The notes: generated by a model not told the origin, from the letters alone. A DNA stretch of 64,000 bases from Gammaproteobacteria bacterium (GCA_028293725.1 JAQGOE010000205.1:1-64000); one strand, 5' to 3'. Shown: positions 34,013 through 43,479, numbered from the stretch's first letter. A program made the numbers and translations.

Positions 34013-35517
34013 TGCTTGGTCACCTTCTCTTCTTGATCTTTGCGATTCCACCAGCCGCCGCCCAGCGCCTGATACAGCGCGGCGGAATCGGAATAGCGGG
34101 CGGCCTCGGCCAGCACACGGTTCTGGCGGGCCTGGGAATACTGACGCTCGGCAATCAAAAGCTGCACGTGGCTGACGCCACCGGCGGCGAACTGCTTCTT
34201 CGTGATCTCGAGCGACTTGGAGGCGAGATCCTCCGCAGCCGCCTCGGCGCGCAGATCGCGCGCGTCAGCTTCCAGCGCCCGCAGTGTATCGGCGACGTCC
34301 TGCATGGCAGCCAACACTGTCTGGCGGTACTGCGCAGCGGCGTTATCGAGGTCGGCAAGTGCCGCGCGACGCTTGTGAATCAACTCGCCACCGTGAAAGA
34401 GCGGCTGGGTCAGGGACGCGCCGGCGCTCCACGTGCCCGTGCCTCCGGTAAATAGATTTCCGGCGCTCAGCGCATCCGAGCCGATCGCTCCGGTCAGATT
34501 CACTTGCGGGAACAGGTTGGCCGTGGCAACGCCCACATTGGCCGTGGCCTGATGCAACGTGGCTTCCGCGGCCTGCACATCGGGGCGCTGGCGGAGGAGC
34601 TTCGCCGGCACGCTGACCGGCAGCTCGGTCGGCAGTGAGAAATGCTCGAGATCGAACTCCGGAGTGTTCGTGTCGGGGGTCTTTCCGGACAGCACCGCGA
34701 GCCGGTGTTGCGCCTGCGCGAGCGCCTTCTCGAGGGCTGGCAGGGTGGCCTCGGTCTGCGCCAATTGCGTGCTCTGCGAGAGCACATCCGCGCGCGAGGC
34801 GCCGCCGGCCGCGAACTGCCGCTGCACGACATTCAGCTGGTTCCGCTCACTGGCGACAATATCCTGCACTGCCGCGATCTGGGCCCGCAGCGATGCGACA
34901 TTGATCGCGGTCGTAACAACGTTCCCGGTCAAGGACAAGTTGGCGGCCTCCAGCTGCCAGCGCTGATAGTCCGATTGTGACTGCAAAGCCTCGAGCTGCC
35001 GCCGGGAAGCGCCAAAGATATCGAGCCGGTACGAGACATTCACGGTCGCGCTGACCAGGGTGAAAATACTCGAGCCGAATTGGGGCGCGCCAAACGCTGC
35101 GCCGGAAGTCTTTTGACGCGTGCCCGAGAACGAGCCATCCGCCGCTGGTAGCAGCAGCGTGCCGCGCTCGGCGAAGTAATTCTCCTGCGCCGACCGCAGC
35201 GCCGCCTTGGCGGACTCGATCGTGGGGCTATCACGCAACGATTGCCGCACCAGCCCGTCGAGCGGCTCGGATTGAAACAGGGCCCACCAGTCCGCGGGAA
35301 TATCGCGATCCGACACGAAGGTCTGTACAGCGCCGGCGGTGCCGGGAGCATCCGAGGTGGCCTGGGGCTGTTCGCCCTGCGTGTAGTGTTCGGTCGCCGG
35401 CGGCGCGGGCGAATGGAAGTTCGGCCCCAACGCGCACGCCGTTAGCGCAGCGGAAATCGCCACGCAAAACAAGGTGTTGCGCGCCCCAAGGGCACGGCTC
35501 GGATCGCTAGATGACAT
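34009..35517 (-). CDS. RND efflux outer-membrane factor lipoprotein (second system, NodT family)
   Basis: A 502-residue outer-membrane channel with lipoprotein signal (TLFCVAISAALTAC, Cys at residue 28) and the family start ALGPNFHSPAPPATEHY. Two OEP repeats include GGASRADVLSQSTQLAQTEATLPALEKAL and LLRQRPDVQAAEATLHQATANVGVATANLFPQ. It is the first gene of the second pump operon and is divergent from the ABC transporter genes. No dedicated regulator lies next to this pump. Confidence 0.9.
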   Translation of the reverse strand: MSSSDPSRALGARNTLFCVAISAALTACALGPNFHSPAPPATEHYTQGEQPQATSDAPGTAGAVQTFVSDRDIPADWWALFQSEPLDGLVRQSLRDSPTIESAKAALRSAQENYFAERGTLLLPAADGSFSGTRQKTSGAAFGAPQFGSSIFTLVSATVNVSYRLDIFGASRRQLEALQSQSDYQRWQLEAANLSLTGNVVTTAINVASLRAQIAAVQDIVASERNQLNVVQRQFAAGGASRADVLSQSTQLAQTEATLPALEKALAQAQHRLAVLSGKTPDTNTPEFDLEHFSLPTELPVSVPAKLLRQRPDVQAAEATLHQATANVGVATANLFPQVNLTGAIGSDALSAGNLFTGGTGTWSAGASLTQPLFHGGELIHKRRAALADLDNAAAQYRQTVLAAMQDVADTLRALEADARDLRAEAAAEDLASKSLEITKKQFAAGGVSHVQLLIAERQYSQARQNRVLAEAARYSDSAALYQALGGGWWNRKDQEEKVTKQ

Positions 35518-35730
35518 GCTTGAAGCCCGTTAACCGGGGGCGCAACCGCTATGGCGTAAGGGTGCCTGGCCGCAAAGAGGCTGGCACATTCGGTAACAGT
35601 GAGCCCTGATGCGGCACACTTTAACAGCCCGGATGGGATCCCGGATCACCACCCTGCGGTTTTGTGAGTAATTTCGTCGCACGGTAGTCCGTTCTAAGCC
35701 ACATCGGCGCCTTGCTGGTATCGTGCGCCG

Positions 35731-36507
35731 ATGACTGCGATCCAGCCCTCGAAGTCGGACGCCGTGCTCGGCGTCACCGATCTTTGCAAGAGTTATCCAC
35801 ACATCACAGCGGTCAACCAGGTCTCCTTCGCGGTTCAGCGCAATGAAATCGTCGGCCTCCTCGGGCCCAACGGCGCCGGCAAGACCACGACAATCAACAT
35901 GATACTCGGGGTCCTGGCCCCGACCTCGGGCGCCATAAGAATCGCCGGCATCGACATCGCGAAGCGCCGCTCGCAGGCGCTGGCCCACACGAATTTCGCG
36001 GCCGTTTACGCGACCTTGCCCGGCAATCTCACGGTCACGCAGAACCTGCGCTTCTTCGGCCTGATCTACGCAATCTCCGATCTCACCCGCCGGATCGAGA
36101 CGCTGATCGAAAAGTTCGACCTGCAAGGGCTACGCAACACCCGCTGTGGTGTGCTGTCCTCCGGCGAGCAGACGCGAGTCGCGCTCGCCAAAGCACTGCT
36201 GAACCGGCCGGAGTTGCTGTTGCTCGACGAGCCCACCGCCTCCCTCGATCCTTCCGCGGCCCAGATCGTACGCGGGCAGATCCGAGAGCTCGCCCGCGAG
36301 GAAAACTGCGGCATTCTCTGGACGTCCCACAACATGTACGAAGTCGAGGAAGTCTGCGATCGGGTGCTGTTTCTGTCGCATGGGAAGATTCTGTTGGAAG
36401 GTGATCCGCGGGCGCTGCCTGCCCAGCATGGCGCGCACTCGCTCGAGGAATTGTTCATACACCTCGCCCGCGAGCCGTTGCATACGGCCGAGGGGCGGCA
36501 TCCGTGA
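35731..36507 (+). CDS. ABC-2 type exporter ATP-binding protein
   Basis: A 258-residue ABC ATPase: Walker A GPNGAGKTT (about 50-58), signature LSSGEQTRVALAKALL, Walker B LLLLDEPTASLDP and switch His in WTSHNMYEVEEV. It is closest in style to NodI/daunorubicin-type exporters. The permease gene starts inside its last codons (GTGA overlap at 36504-36507). The 213 bases before it, shared with the divergent efflux operon, show no clear promoter hexamers. The cargo is unknown. Confidence 0.88.
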   Translation: MTAIQPSKSDAVLGVTDLCKSYPHITAVNQVSFAVQRNEIVGLLGPNGAGKTTTINMILGVLAPTSGAIRIAGIDIAKRRSQALAHTNFAAVYATLPGNLTVTQNLRFFGLIYAISDLTRRIETLIEKFDLQGLRNTRCGVLSSGEQTRVALAKALLNRPELLLLDEPTASLDPSAAQIVRGQIRELAREENCGILWTSHNMYEVEEVCDRVLFLSHGKILLEGDPRALPAQHGAHSLEELFIHLAREPLHTAEGRHP

Positions 36508-37307
36508 GGGTACGTCCGATCGCAGGGATTCTGCTGAGGCAACTCTATCTCTTCCGCAGCAGCCCGGTACGCCTGCTGCCGACTTTCGCGTGGGTGGCGA
36601 TCGACATCGTGGTGTGGGGGTTTCTGACCCGTTATCTGAACACCGTGGCCGGCAACCACATGAATTTCGTCCCGAGCCTGCTGGGGGCGGTGCTGTTCTG
36701 GGATTTCTTCACACGCATCATGCAGGGAGTCACCACGGCGTTCTTCGAGGATGTCTGGTCGCGAAACTTCCTGAACCTGTTCGCCACGCCGCTTTCGATC
36801 TCGGAGTACGTGACGGGCCTCGTTTTGACGAGCGTCGCCACGAGCCTGATCGCGCTGGGGGTCATGCTCGTCCTGGCTACGCTGGCCTTCGGCCTGTCCT
36901 TCATCTCTCTGGGCCTGATGCTCATTCCCTTCGTGTTGGTGTTATTTCTGTTTGGCGTGGCGCTGGGAGTCGTGGGCAGCGCGATGGTACTGCGGCTCGG
37001 GCCGGCTTCGGAGTGGCTGGTGTGGCCCATGCCCGCCCTGCTGTCGCCATTCGTCGGGGTCTACTATCCGCTCGCGACACTCCCGGCCTGGATGCGGGAC
37101 GTGGGCTATCTGCTGCCGCCGTCCTACGTTTTCGAAGGAATGCGCGAGCTCATCGACGGCAAGCCGTTTTCCGGCACGAGCCTGCTGATAGGCTCCGCGC
37201 TGGCGATACTGCAGGTGTTGCTGGCCGGTTACTTTTTCGCGCGAGTCTTCCGTTACACGGTCCGGACCGGCCTCCTCGCCCGTTATAGCGCCGAGAGCGT
37301 CGGCTAG
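36504..37307 (+). CDS. ABC-2 type exporter permease (NodJ-like)
   Basis: A 267-residue integral-membrane protein of the ABC2_membrane family with about six spans, including WVAIDIVVWGFLTRYL, SLLGAVLFWDFFTRIM, LIALGVMLVLATLAFGLSF and LIPFVLVLFLFGVALGVVGSAM, and the conserved LLSPFVGVYYPLATLPAWM segment near residue 180. It begins with GTG overlapping the ATPase stop, so the two are co-translated. It ends 9 bases before the convergent NTF2-like gene; a GACCC/GGGTC stem at 37312-37328 lies across that junction. Confidence 0.86.
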   Translation: MRVRPIAGILLRQLYLFRSSPVRLLPTFAWVAIDIVVWGFLTRYLNTVAGNHMNFVPSLLGAVLFWDFFTRIMQGVTTAFFEDVWSRNFLNLFATPLSISEYVTGLVLTSVATSLIALGVMLVLATLAFGLSFISLGLMLIPFVLVLFLFGVALGVVGSAMVLRLGPASEWLVWPMPALLSPFVGVYYPLATLPAWMRDVGYLLPPSYVFEGMRELIDGKPFSGTSLLIGSALAILQVLLAGYFFARVFRYTVRTGLLARYSAESVG

Positions 37308-37316
37308 TTGTGACCC

Positions 37317-37955
37317 TCAATACGGGTCCGGCAGCTTGGGATGGTGTTTGAAAATATCGCGCTCCTGTTTCGTCTCGTTATAGGGGCGATAGAGGGTCGT
37401 CGGCTCGTCAGGCTGCACCGTCAGCGGTCCCCGGACCGAGCCGTGATCCGGCGCCGCCGCCCAACTCGTCTCGTAACGGTTGCGAAACAGCGGGGCGAGG
37501 TTCGAATGCGCGATCCGCCACAGACCCGCCTCCTTCACATAATCGACGTAGAACGGCCCCCAGATCCAGCTCGCCGATGTGGCACTGCCGGCCGCTCCCG
37601 GCGAGAGCCAATGACTGCGCGCCGACGCGCCGTCGGCAGCGATCTCGATGTAGGGATTCACCATCATGTGCAGGATGAAAAATCCGGGAATATTCCTGGT
37701 CGCCTCGAACGCCTCATAAAGCGCGCGGACGCTCTCGAGGCCCCGATACACGCCGCTGTCGGAAAACTCCACCGAGACATCGGGGAGATGCTTGGCAAAG
37801 CACTCGTCGACGATGCGGTCGAACTGTTGCGTAAACAGGCAGTGGGCGTACTTTGACTGCAGCTTCTGGATCTCGAGCTGGTCCTCGAGCCGCTGAACTC
37901 GGGCGAACAACGTTGCAATAGCCTGGGCCTGATCGGCCGGCGATGGGGTGGACAT
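37317..37955 (-). CDS. NTF2-like / SnoaL-like domain protein
   Basis: A 212-residue protein whose middle (about 25-155) matches the SnoaL_4/NTF2-like cone fold: EIQKLQSKYAHCLFTQQFDRIVDECFAKH, then VEFSDSGVYRGLESVRALYEAF, and WGPFYVDYVKEAGLWRIAHSNLAPLF. Related domains occur in ring-hydroxylating dioxygenase beta subunits, dehydratases and isomerases of aromatic catabolism. The C-terminal 45 residues (with PTTLYRPYNETKQERDIF) are a family-specific extension. It follows the alcohol dehydrogenase by 16 bases, at the end of a three-gene minus-strand group with the carotenoid/stilbene oxygenase. Activity unknown. Confidence 0.72.
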   Translation of the reverse strand: MSTPSPADQAQAIATLFARVQRLEDQLEIQKLQSKYAHCLFTQQFDRIVDECFAKHLPDVSVEFSDSGVYRGLESVRALYEAFEATRNIPGFFILHMMVNPYIEIAADGASARSHWLSPGAAGSATSASWIWGPFYVDYVKEAGLWRIAHSNLAPLFRNRYETSWAAAPDHGSVRGPLTVQPDEPTTLYRPYNETKQERDIFKHHPKLPDPY

Positions 37956-37971
37956 GCCTACACTCCTGACA

Positions 37972-39060
37972 TTACATGCGCAGTACGGCCTTGACCGTCG
38001 TCCCGTGCTCGCAATCGGCGAACGCCCGGGCGATCTCCTGGAACGGGTAAAAGCGGATGAGCCGGTCGAAGGGCAAACGCCCCTGGCGGTAATACTCGAT
38101 CAACAGCGGAATGAACATCCCCGGCGAGCTGTCGCCACCGATGATGCCGCGCAACGTGCGTCCGCCGGCGAGAATCTGAAACATGTCCGGCGTCCAGGGA
38201 GACAGCGGAGCGCCGACGAAGCCAGCCACTCCCCGCGGCGCGAGGCTTTCCATCGCCTGCGCGAAGATCGCCGGCGAGCGCGTTGTATTGAAACTGAAAT
38301 CGACCCCGTACCGCGTTCGCTCCTTGATGACCTGCGCCGCGTTACCGGCGGAGGCGTCGATCGAGTCCGTGGCCCCCAACTCCATGGCAAGCGCGAGGCG
38401 CGCCGGAACCACATCAACGGCGATGATGCGGGTCGCGCCCACGATTTTCGCGGCCATCACGGCACTGAGTCCAACCGCTCCAGTACCGAAAATTGCAATG
38501 GATTGTCCCGGACGAACTTCGAGTGAGTTGATCACGGCTCCCGCGCCGGTCATGACTCCACATGCCAACGGTCCCATGATTTCGAGCGGCAGATCCGAAG
38601 GCGCCATGACCGCGCTGCCTTCATCCGCGAGCACGTGGGTCGCGAAGGAGGACTGACCGAAGAAACGCGCGTTGATCGGCGTTCCGCCCTGGGTCAGCGG
38701 AGTACTGCCGTCGGGTCGACGCCCCCCGAAATTCCGGGGCAGCACCTCGTAGCAATAGCTGTGGGCATTTTGCCGACAACTGGGACATTCGCCGCAGAAG
38801 TTCGCGCTCAGGATCACGGGGTCGCCGGGCGCGAGCCGCGTTACTCCAGTACCGACGCGCTCGACGATTCCCGCGCCCTCGTGCCCGAGCACTATCGGCT
38901 TGGGGCTCCGATCGCGCTCGTGAACGTTGATGTCCGTGTGGCAAATCCCTGTTGCGACAATCCGCACCAGGATTTCGCCCGCGCGGGGCTCTTCGAGATC
39001 GAGCGTCTCCAATTCGGGCGGGCGAGTTGCGTCCCGTGAAACCGCCGCCTGCACCTTCAC
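37972..39060 (-). CDS. zinc-dependent alcohol dehydrogenase, aryl-alcohol dehydrogenase type
   Basis: A 362-residue medium-chain dehydrogenase. Catalytic zinc ligands are Cys40, His60 (GHEGAG) and a third Cys in ACGVMTGAG; the structural zinc ligands are Cys89, Cys92, Cys95 and Cys103. The NAD-binding motif is GTGAVGLSAVMAA. Overall it resembles benzyl/aryl-alcohol dehydrogenases. It overlaps the oxygenase gene upstream by 4 bases, suggesting it handles the aldehydes that enzyme releases. It could also act on other alcohols. Confidence 0.85.
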   Translation of the reverse strand: MKVQAAVSRDATRPPELETLDLEEPRAGEILVRIVATGICHTDINVHERDRSPKPIVLGHEGAGIVERVGTGVTRLAPGDPVILSANFCGECPSCRQNAHSYCYEVLPRNFGGRRPDGSTPLTQGGTPINARFFGQSSFATHVLADEGSAVMAPSDLPLEIMGPLACGVMTGAGAVINSLEVRPGQSIAIFGTGAVGLSAVMAAKIVGATRIIAVDVVPARLALAMELGATDSIDASAGNAAQVIKERTRYGVDFSFNTTRSPAIFAQAMESLAPRGVAGFVGAPLSPWTPDMFQILAGGRTLRGIIGGDSSPGMFIPLLIEYYRQGRLPFDRLIRFYPFQEIARAFADCEHGTTVKAVLRM

Positions 39061-40502
39061 GTCACATACCGCCCGGTCGTGAGCGTATTCTCAGACACCC
39101 ACATACCATGGAACGTTGAGCGGACTCGCACCGGCAGGGTCAGCAATGCGATCGGACCGGACGCGATATCACTCGCGTTCAGTATCGCGAGATCGCTGTG
39201 GTTCTCGGCGAGACGATTCACTATCACGAGCAGATATCCCTCGCCTTCCGGCGCGCCGGGCTTTACGACGAAGTTAGGCTCATGCACGCCGCAGTTCTCG
39301 CCCGGAGCCCACGTCGTCACCGCTCCCGTTTGGTGATCGAAGCGGGCGATCGCTCCCATGCCCATCTCCCCCGCCCGGGCTGTGGGCGAGCGACAGATGC
39401 CGTAACCGTAACGATAGGGTTTTCCCATGAAGCGGTCATCGCACTTCGGCATCTCGGTGGGCATTGGCGCGAGTAACTTCGCCTCGTAGCCATCGTGTTG
39501 CCCGGCGAGATCGAAGCTGAGACGGGTCAACTGCGGCGGCGATCCCCTGAACGGCGAGCCGTCATAGCTAGGAAAGAATTCGAAACAGTTGCCGTTATAG
39601 AGACACAGGTCCAGATGCAGCAGCGAGCCTTCGTTGCAGGCGTTCATCATGTGGCCCGCGCTGACGGCAGGGCCCTGGAACCAGCGTACCTGCTTGGCGG
39701 TACCCCACCGCGGCAGGATTGCGAAATGGCTGCGTTTGTCGGGATGCCACTGATAGAACGGGCCGCCCTGCTTGAGAACGTCCAAGTCGGTGATGAGCGG
39801 AAAGAACGGCACAATGACGTGGGAATCAGTTACCGCGAAGTCGTGAACCATGCCGGGGTAAGGCATGTTGAACCACGTCTCGTGGACGATGTTGCCGCCC
39901 TCGGCAGCAATGTAGAAGACGATGTCGGTCGTACCATCGCCGCGCGCCTGGTAGGAGAATGTGAGCAGTTCGTTCGTGTGATAGTCGAGCTTCGGGTGCG
40001 CGGTGAGACTCACCGCGCTCACCTCACCGTCGTAACGCCACTCGCCGCGGGTCGCCAGGGTCTCCGGATCCAACTCGATCGGCAGCGAATCCTCCTTCAG
40101 CGCCAGCAACTTACGGCCATGCCACACGATGTTGGTGTTTGCCGTGCCCATGTTTCTGCCGGCGACACTCGGATCATTCGTGTAGCGGTTGCGATAACGG
40201 CCGAACAGCGAGCGGCGTGCCTGCTCCTGGAGGCGGAACCGCTCGGTGCGCACCCAGCGGCTGCGATAGTCCACATGACCGTTCTCGAAGCGGAACAGGT
40301 GTGCCATACCTTCGCCATCGATGAACACGTCCTCCTTCGCGATCGAGGGATACTGGCGGTCCGGCCCGCAGCGATATAAAACACCGGTCAGATCGCGCGG
40401 CACCTGGCCGTGCACCAGCCGGATGTCACGAATGTCGGATTCGAGGCGCAGCGGCGCGCCCCAGCCCTGGTAGAGCGGAATGTCGGGGAACACCGTGTCC
40501 AT
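39057..40502 (-). CDS. carotenoid-cleavage oxygenase family protein (lignostilbene-dioxygenase-like)
   Basis: A 481-residue RPE65/carotenoid oxygenase. The four histidines that bind the single Fe(II) can be placed at His169 (TAHPK), His220 (MVHDF), His284 (AGHMM) and His465 (FHG). Length and motifs fit bacterial lignostilbene or isoeugenol-type dioxygenases, which cleave an inter-ring double bond to two aldehydes. The gene overlaps a zinc alcohol dehydrogenase, and a meta-cleavage operon lies across the SDR gene, so a phenylpropanoid or stilbene substrate is a reasonable guess. It diverges from the SDR gene. Confidence 0.87.
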   Translation of the reverse strand: MDTVFPDIPLYQGWGAPLRLESDIRDIRLVHGQVPRDLTGVLYRCGPDRQYPSIAKEDVFIDGEGMAHLFRFENGHVDYRSRWVRTERFRLQEQARRSLFGRYRNRYTNDPSVAGRNMGTANTNIVWHGRKLLALKEDSLPIELDPETLATRGEWRYDGEVSAVSLTAHPKLDYHTNELLTFSYQARGDGTTDIVFYIAAEGGNIVHETWFNMPYPGMVHDFAVTDSHVIVPFFPLITDLDVLKQGGPFYQWHPDKRSHFAILPRWGTAKQVRWFQGPAVSAGHMMNACNEGSLLHLDLCLYNGNCFEFFPSYDGSPFRGSPPQLTRLSFDLAGQHDGYEAKLLAPMPTEMPKCDDRFMGKPYRYGYGICRSPTARAGEMGMGAIARFDHQTGAVTTWAPGENCGVHEPNFVVKPGAPEGEGYLLVIVNRLAENHSDLAILNASDIASGPIALLTLPVRVRSTFHGMWVSENTLTTGRYVT

Positions 40503-40550
40503 GAACCAAACCCCCTCGAGCTCAAGACGTACGGATCACCCGGCTCATAC

Positions 40551-40579
40551 TTGACGAGTTCCAATGACAAATCAATGAT
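40551..40579 (+). promoter_or_regulatory. candidate sigma-70 promoter for the SDR gene
   Basis: TTGACG (40551-40556), a 17-base spacer and AATGAT (40574-40579) lie about 108 bases before the SDR start in the divergent region 40503-40686. The -35 box matches the consensus at five positions and the -10 box at four. Confidence 0.4.
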
Positions 40580-40686
40580 CGGGGGCGGTCGCGACTATGA
40601 GGCGGTGATCGGCAGCTGCGGGAATGGGAAAGGGCTCTTCCCGGGCGCATAATTCCCCGCGCTGCGGATTTTTGAGGGGTACGTCG

Positions 40687-41520
40687 ATGAAGAAGATCTC
40701 TGAGCTGTTCAACGTCACCGGTTACGGAGCTGTCGTAACGGGCGGGGCGAGCGGGATTGGGCTCGGCCTGACCGAGGCTCTGGCGGCCAACGGCGCGCGC
40801 GTCACCATGCTCGACGTTCATCCGCAGCGTCTCGAGAAAGAGACGCAGCGGCTCCGCGAAGCGGGGTTGGATGTACGCGGAAAGACCGTCGACGTTACGG
40901 ATCACAAGGCGCTCGACGCCGCGGTCGATGAAGCAGCCCGGGAATACGGGCGTCTCGATGTCGTATGTGCGAACGCTGGTATCGACTCGGGACCGGGGTT
41001 CGTCGGTTCGTGGGTCGGATCGCAGAGACAGCGCAATCCGCAAGGCGCACTCGAAAGCTACGACGACGAGCGCTGGAACCGAGTTATCGACATCAATCTC
41101 AACGGCGTCTTCGCGACCGTACGCGCCGCGGCCAGACATATGAAGCCGCGCAAGTCAGGGCGCATTATCGTCACGACGTCGCTCGCTGCCACGCACGTGG
41201 AGGCCGCGATCGGCTCGGCCTACATGGCGGCCAAGGCGGGAGCCGCGCATTTCATGCGCAGCGCTGCGTTGGAACTGGCTGGCTATAACATCACTGTCAA
41301 TGCCATCGCGCCGGGATTCATTGTCACCAACATCGGTGGTGGCCATGCGCACGACCCGGAGATGCAGAAGGCGGTGGGTAAGGTCATCCCCATGCATCGC
41401 GTCGGGTTTCCCGAGGACCTGGAGGGGCTGGCGTTGTTTTTCGCTTCGCCCGGTTCTAGTTACATCACCGGGCAGGAAGTTATTATCGACGGCGGCTGGG
41501 GCCTCGGAACCGCGGACTAG
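40687..41520 (+). CDS. short-chain dehydrogenase/reductase (SDR)
   Basis: A 277-residue classical SDR. The cofactor motif TGGASGIG is at 18-25, NAG at 96-98, and the catalytic residues are Ser165, Tyr179 and Lys183 (YMAAK). PGFIVTN follows. Asp43 at the end of strand 2 (MLDVHP) suggests NAD(H). The ATG at 40687 has a good ribosome site (GAGGGG); an upstream in-frame start at 40624 is rejected. It lies between the divergent oxygenase and the convergent MetE-like gene, whose stop it overlaps by 4 bases, so it probably takes part in the same aromatic pathway. Substrate unknown. Confidence 0.85.
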   Translation: MKKISELFNVTGYGAVVTGGASGIGLGLTEALAANGARVTMLDVHPQRLEKETQRLREAGLDVRGKTVDVTDHKALDAAVDEAAREYGRLDVVCANAGIDSGPGFVGSWVGSQRQRNPQGALESYDDERWNRVIDINLNGVFATVRAAARHMKPRKSGRIIVTTSLAATHVEAAIGSAYMAAKAGAAHFMRSAALELAGYNITVNAIAPGFIVTNIGGGHAHDPEMQKAVGKVIPMHRVGFPEDLEGLALFFASPGSSYITGQEVIIDGGWGLGTAD

Positions 41521-42611
41521 CGCGAGCCCCAAACCTCGTCCGCCACCTCCACCACCAACGCCAGCTTGCGCCACTGGTCGTTCTCCGACAGCAGGTTGCC
41601 GTGATGAGTGCTGGCGAACCCACACTGCGGAGAGATGCATAGATTCTCCAGCGGCAAATACTTCGACGCCACGTCGATGCTGCGCTTGAGCGCATCTTTG
41701 CTCTCGATCTGACCCACCTTGGTGGTCACGAGTCCGAGCACGACTTTTTTATTCTTCGGCAACAACCGCAGCGGCTCGAAGCTCCCGGAGCGCTCATTGT
41801 CGAACTCCATGAAAAACCCGTCGACATCGCAGGAGAACATCGCTTCGGCGATGTCCTCGTAGCCACCCTGCGTGGCGGACGAACTCTTGAAATTGCCGTG
41901 ACAGGTATGGATGGTCACCGCGAGATCGGCCGGGCGGCCTTTCAGAGCCGCATTGATGGTATCGGCGTAACGGCGCGGGAGCGCCTTGGGGTCATCACCG
42001 TTGGCGCGGCAACTCTCGCGGAATTTCTCGTCACCGAGGTAAGCGAAAGCGACGTCATCGAGTTGCAGATATTTGCATCCCGCCGCGCTGAAAGACGCCA
42101 GCGCTTTACGATAGGTTGTGGCGGCGTCGGTCCAAAAGACATCGATGTCGGGATAGACCTCGCTGGAGACTCCCTTCCGCCCGGCCCTCATATGCAACAT
42201 CGAGGGGGAGGGAATGGTCTGCTTGGGCGTACGCTGCGCCACTGACTGCAGGAACTTGAAATCGTCGACCATCACCGGGCGGGCATAGTCGAGTTTTCCA
42301 ACCACGGTCGCGATAGGCGGCTGCTCTTCGGTGCCGACGAACTTGGGGCCGGCCATCTGTTTGATCTCGACACCCTGCAGCTGGCGCAGAAAGTCGATGT
42401 GCCAGTAGTCGCGCCGAAATTCCCCGTCGGTCACCGACTTCAAGCCGATCGACTCCTGGCGCGCGACGGCAGCGCGGATCGCCTCGTCTTCGTGTTTGCG
42501 AAGCTGCTCGGCGTTGATCTCACCGCTCTTGAAGCGGGCGCGCGCATCGACGAGCGCTTGAGGGCGAAGCAGGCTGCCGACCTGGTCGGCTCGGAAAGGG
42601 GGACGGTTCAC
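41517..42611 (-). CDS. MetE C-terminal-domain-like methyltransferase (methylcobalamin-independent methionine synthase family)
   Basis: A 364-residue TIM-barrel protein of the short MetE-like type (YxjG/YxjH-like), equivalent to the catalytic half of MetE. It opens with RADQVGSLLRP and contains KSVTDGEFRRDYWHIDF, LQLDDVAFAY, the zinc-binding HTCHGN (His and Cys), FFMEFDNERSGSFEPL and SPQCGFAS with the later zinc Cys. It is the last gene of the ring-cleavage operon, 28 bases after the ligB-like gene. In that setting it may regenerate folate or move methyl groups from methoxy-aromatics, but this is inferred from neighbours only. Confidence 0.78.
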   Translation of the reverse strand: MNRPPFRADQVGSLLRPQALVDARARFKSGEINAEQLRKHEDEAIRAAVARQESIGLKSVTDGEFRRDYWHIDFLRQLQGVEIKQMAGPKFVGTEEQPPIATVVGKLDYARPVMVDDFKFLQSVAQRTPKQTIPSPSMLHMRAGRKGVSSEVYPDIDVFWTDAATTYRKALASFSAAGCKYLQLDDVAFAYLGDEKFRESCRANGDDPKALPRRYADTINAALKGRPADLAVTIHTCHGNFKSSSATQGGYEDIAEAMFSCDVDGFFMEFDNERSGSFEPLRLLPKNKKVVLGLVTTKVGQIESKDALKRSIDVASKYLPLENLCISPQCGFASTHHGNLLSENDQWRKLALVVEVADEVWGSR

Positions 42612-42639
42612 GATAGTTTCCTCATACTCGTCAATATTC

Positions 42640-43479
42640 TTATGCCACTTTCTGTCCGGCCTGCAGGTTCATGACCGCCACGGTACATCCCACCGCGAAG
42701 ATCGGAATCGGTGCATAGAACCACAGCTCGCCTGTATGCCCTTCGGCAACGCCGGCCAGCGCGATAAAGGTGCGGATTTCCAGGCCGCCCTGCCCGGCCT
42801 CGCGCCAGGTCTCCTCGTCCTTGTAGGCGATGAGCTCCTCGCGGCGATTGGCGAGGAATTTCTCCAGGAAGGCCCGGTCCCAAGGCTCGTTGATCCGGCC
42901 CGAGTCGGGCGTAGCCGGCCAGTGGGAGATGCCCCCCGTACCGATCACCGCGATTCGCTCGGGACGAGCCTCACAGACCCGCTTCAACGCCCGGCCGAAC
43001 TCATAGCAACGCCGCAGCGGGATGAGAGGCGGCCCCTGACAGTTGATGTTGACCGGGATAATGGGCAGGTCGGCGCGCGGTGTCAGGAAGTGCAGCGGCA
43101 CCATGATGCCATGGTCGAACTTCCACTCCTGCGCATACGCGACATCGACGTCATTCATGAGGTCCTGGATGATCTCCAAGGACAGCGCTGGTACACCCGG
43201 AAAGCGCGCGTGTTTAATCCCGAGCCACGCCTCGTCCTCGATCGGCCCCTCGTAATGCTCACCCATGCCGACACAGATCGCCGGCATGTTGTTCATGAAG
43301 AAATTCGCGAAGTGCTCGGCGCCGATGACAATGAGCACATCCGGCCGCGCGGCCTCCAGAGCCTGTCGCATGCGATCGTAAGCCGCGTAGAAGGCGTCCC
43401 GGACCACGGGATCGGCGCGATCCTTACGACCCGTGATACCCGGCGCGTGACTGCAAACACCCGCGAATACGAGGCTCAT
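42640..43479 (-). CDS. LigB-type extradiol ring-cleavage dioxygenase, catalytic (beta) subunit
   Basis: A 279-residue class III extradiol dioxygenase. Iron ligands can be placed at His11 (GVCSHAPG) and His56 (GAEHFANF), with a C-terminal Glu in GGLEIRT; the catalytic histidine is His186 in GGISHWP. FDHGIMVPLHF is also conserved. It splits a catecholic ring next to the two hydroxyls. ATG 43479 is preferred, since residues before it in the longer reading are not conserved. It lies 61 bases after the alpha-subunit-like gene and together they resemble protocatechuate 4,5-dioxygenase LigAB. The Hpa-type enzymes in the operon suggest a homoprotocatechuate- or hydroxyphenylacetate-like substrate. 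Confidence 0.87.
   Translation of the reverse strand: MSLVFAGVCSHAPGITGRKDRADPVVRDAFYAAYDRMRQALEAARPDVLIVIGAEHFANFFMNNMPAICVGMGEHYEGPIEDEAWLGIKHARFPGVPALSLEIIQDLMNDVDVAYAQEWKFDHGIMVPLHFLTPRADLPIIPVNINCQGPPLIPLRRCYEFGRALKRVCEARPERIAVIGTGGISHWPATPDSGRINEPWDRAFLEKFLANRREELIAYKDEETWREAGQGGLEIRTFIALAGVAEGHTGELWFYAPIPIFAVGCTVAVMNLQAGQKVA

Noticed and set aside
18912..35517. Possible duplication of the RND pump operon
   Set aside because: The two pumps share family and gene order, but the permeases begin and run differently (MdtC-like against AcrB-group), and only one carries regulators, so they are not recent copies.
40624..40686. N-terminal extension of the SDR gene
   Set aside because: The extra 21 residues are not SDR-like, and a strong GAGGGG ribosome site precedes the ATG at 40687.
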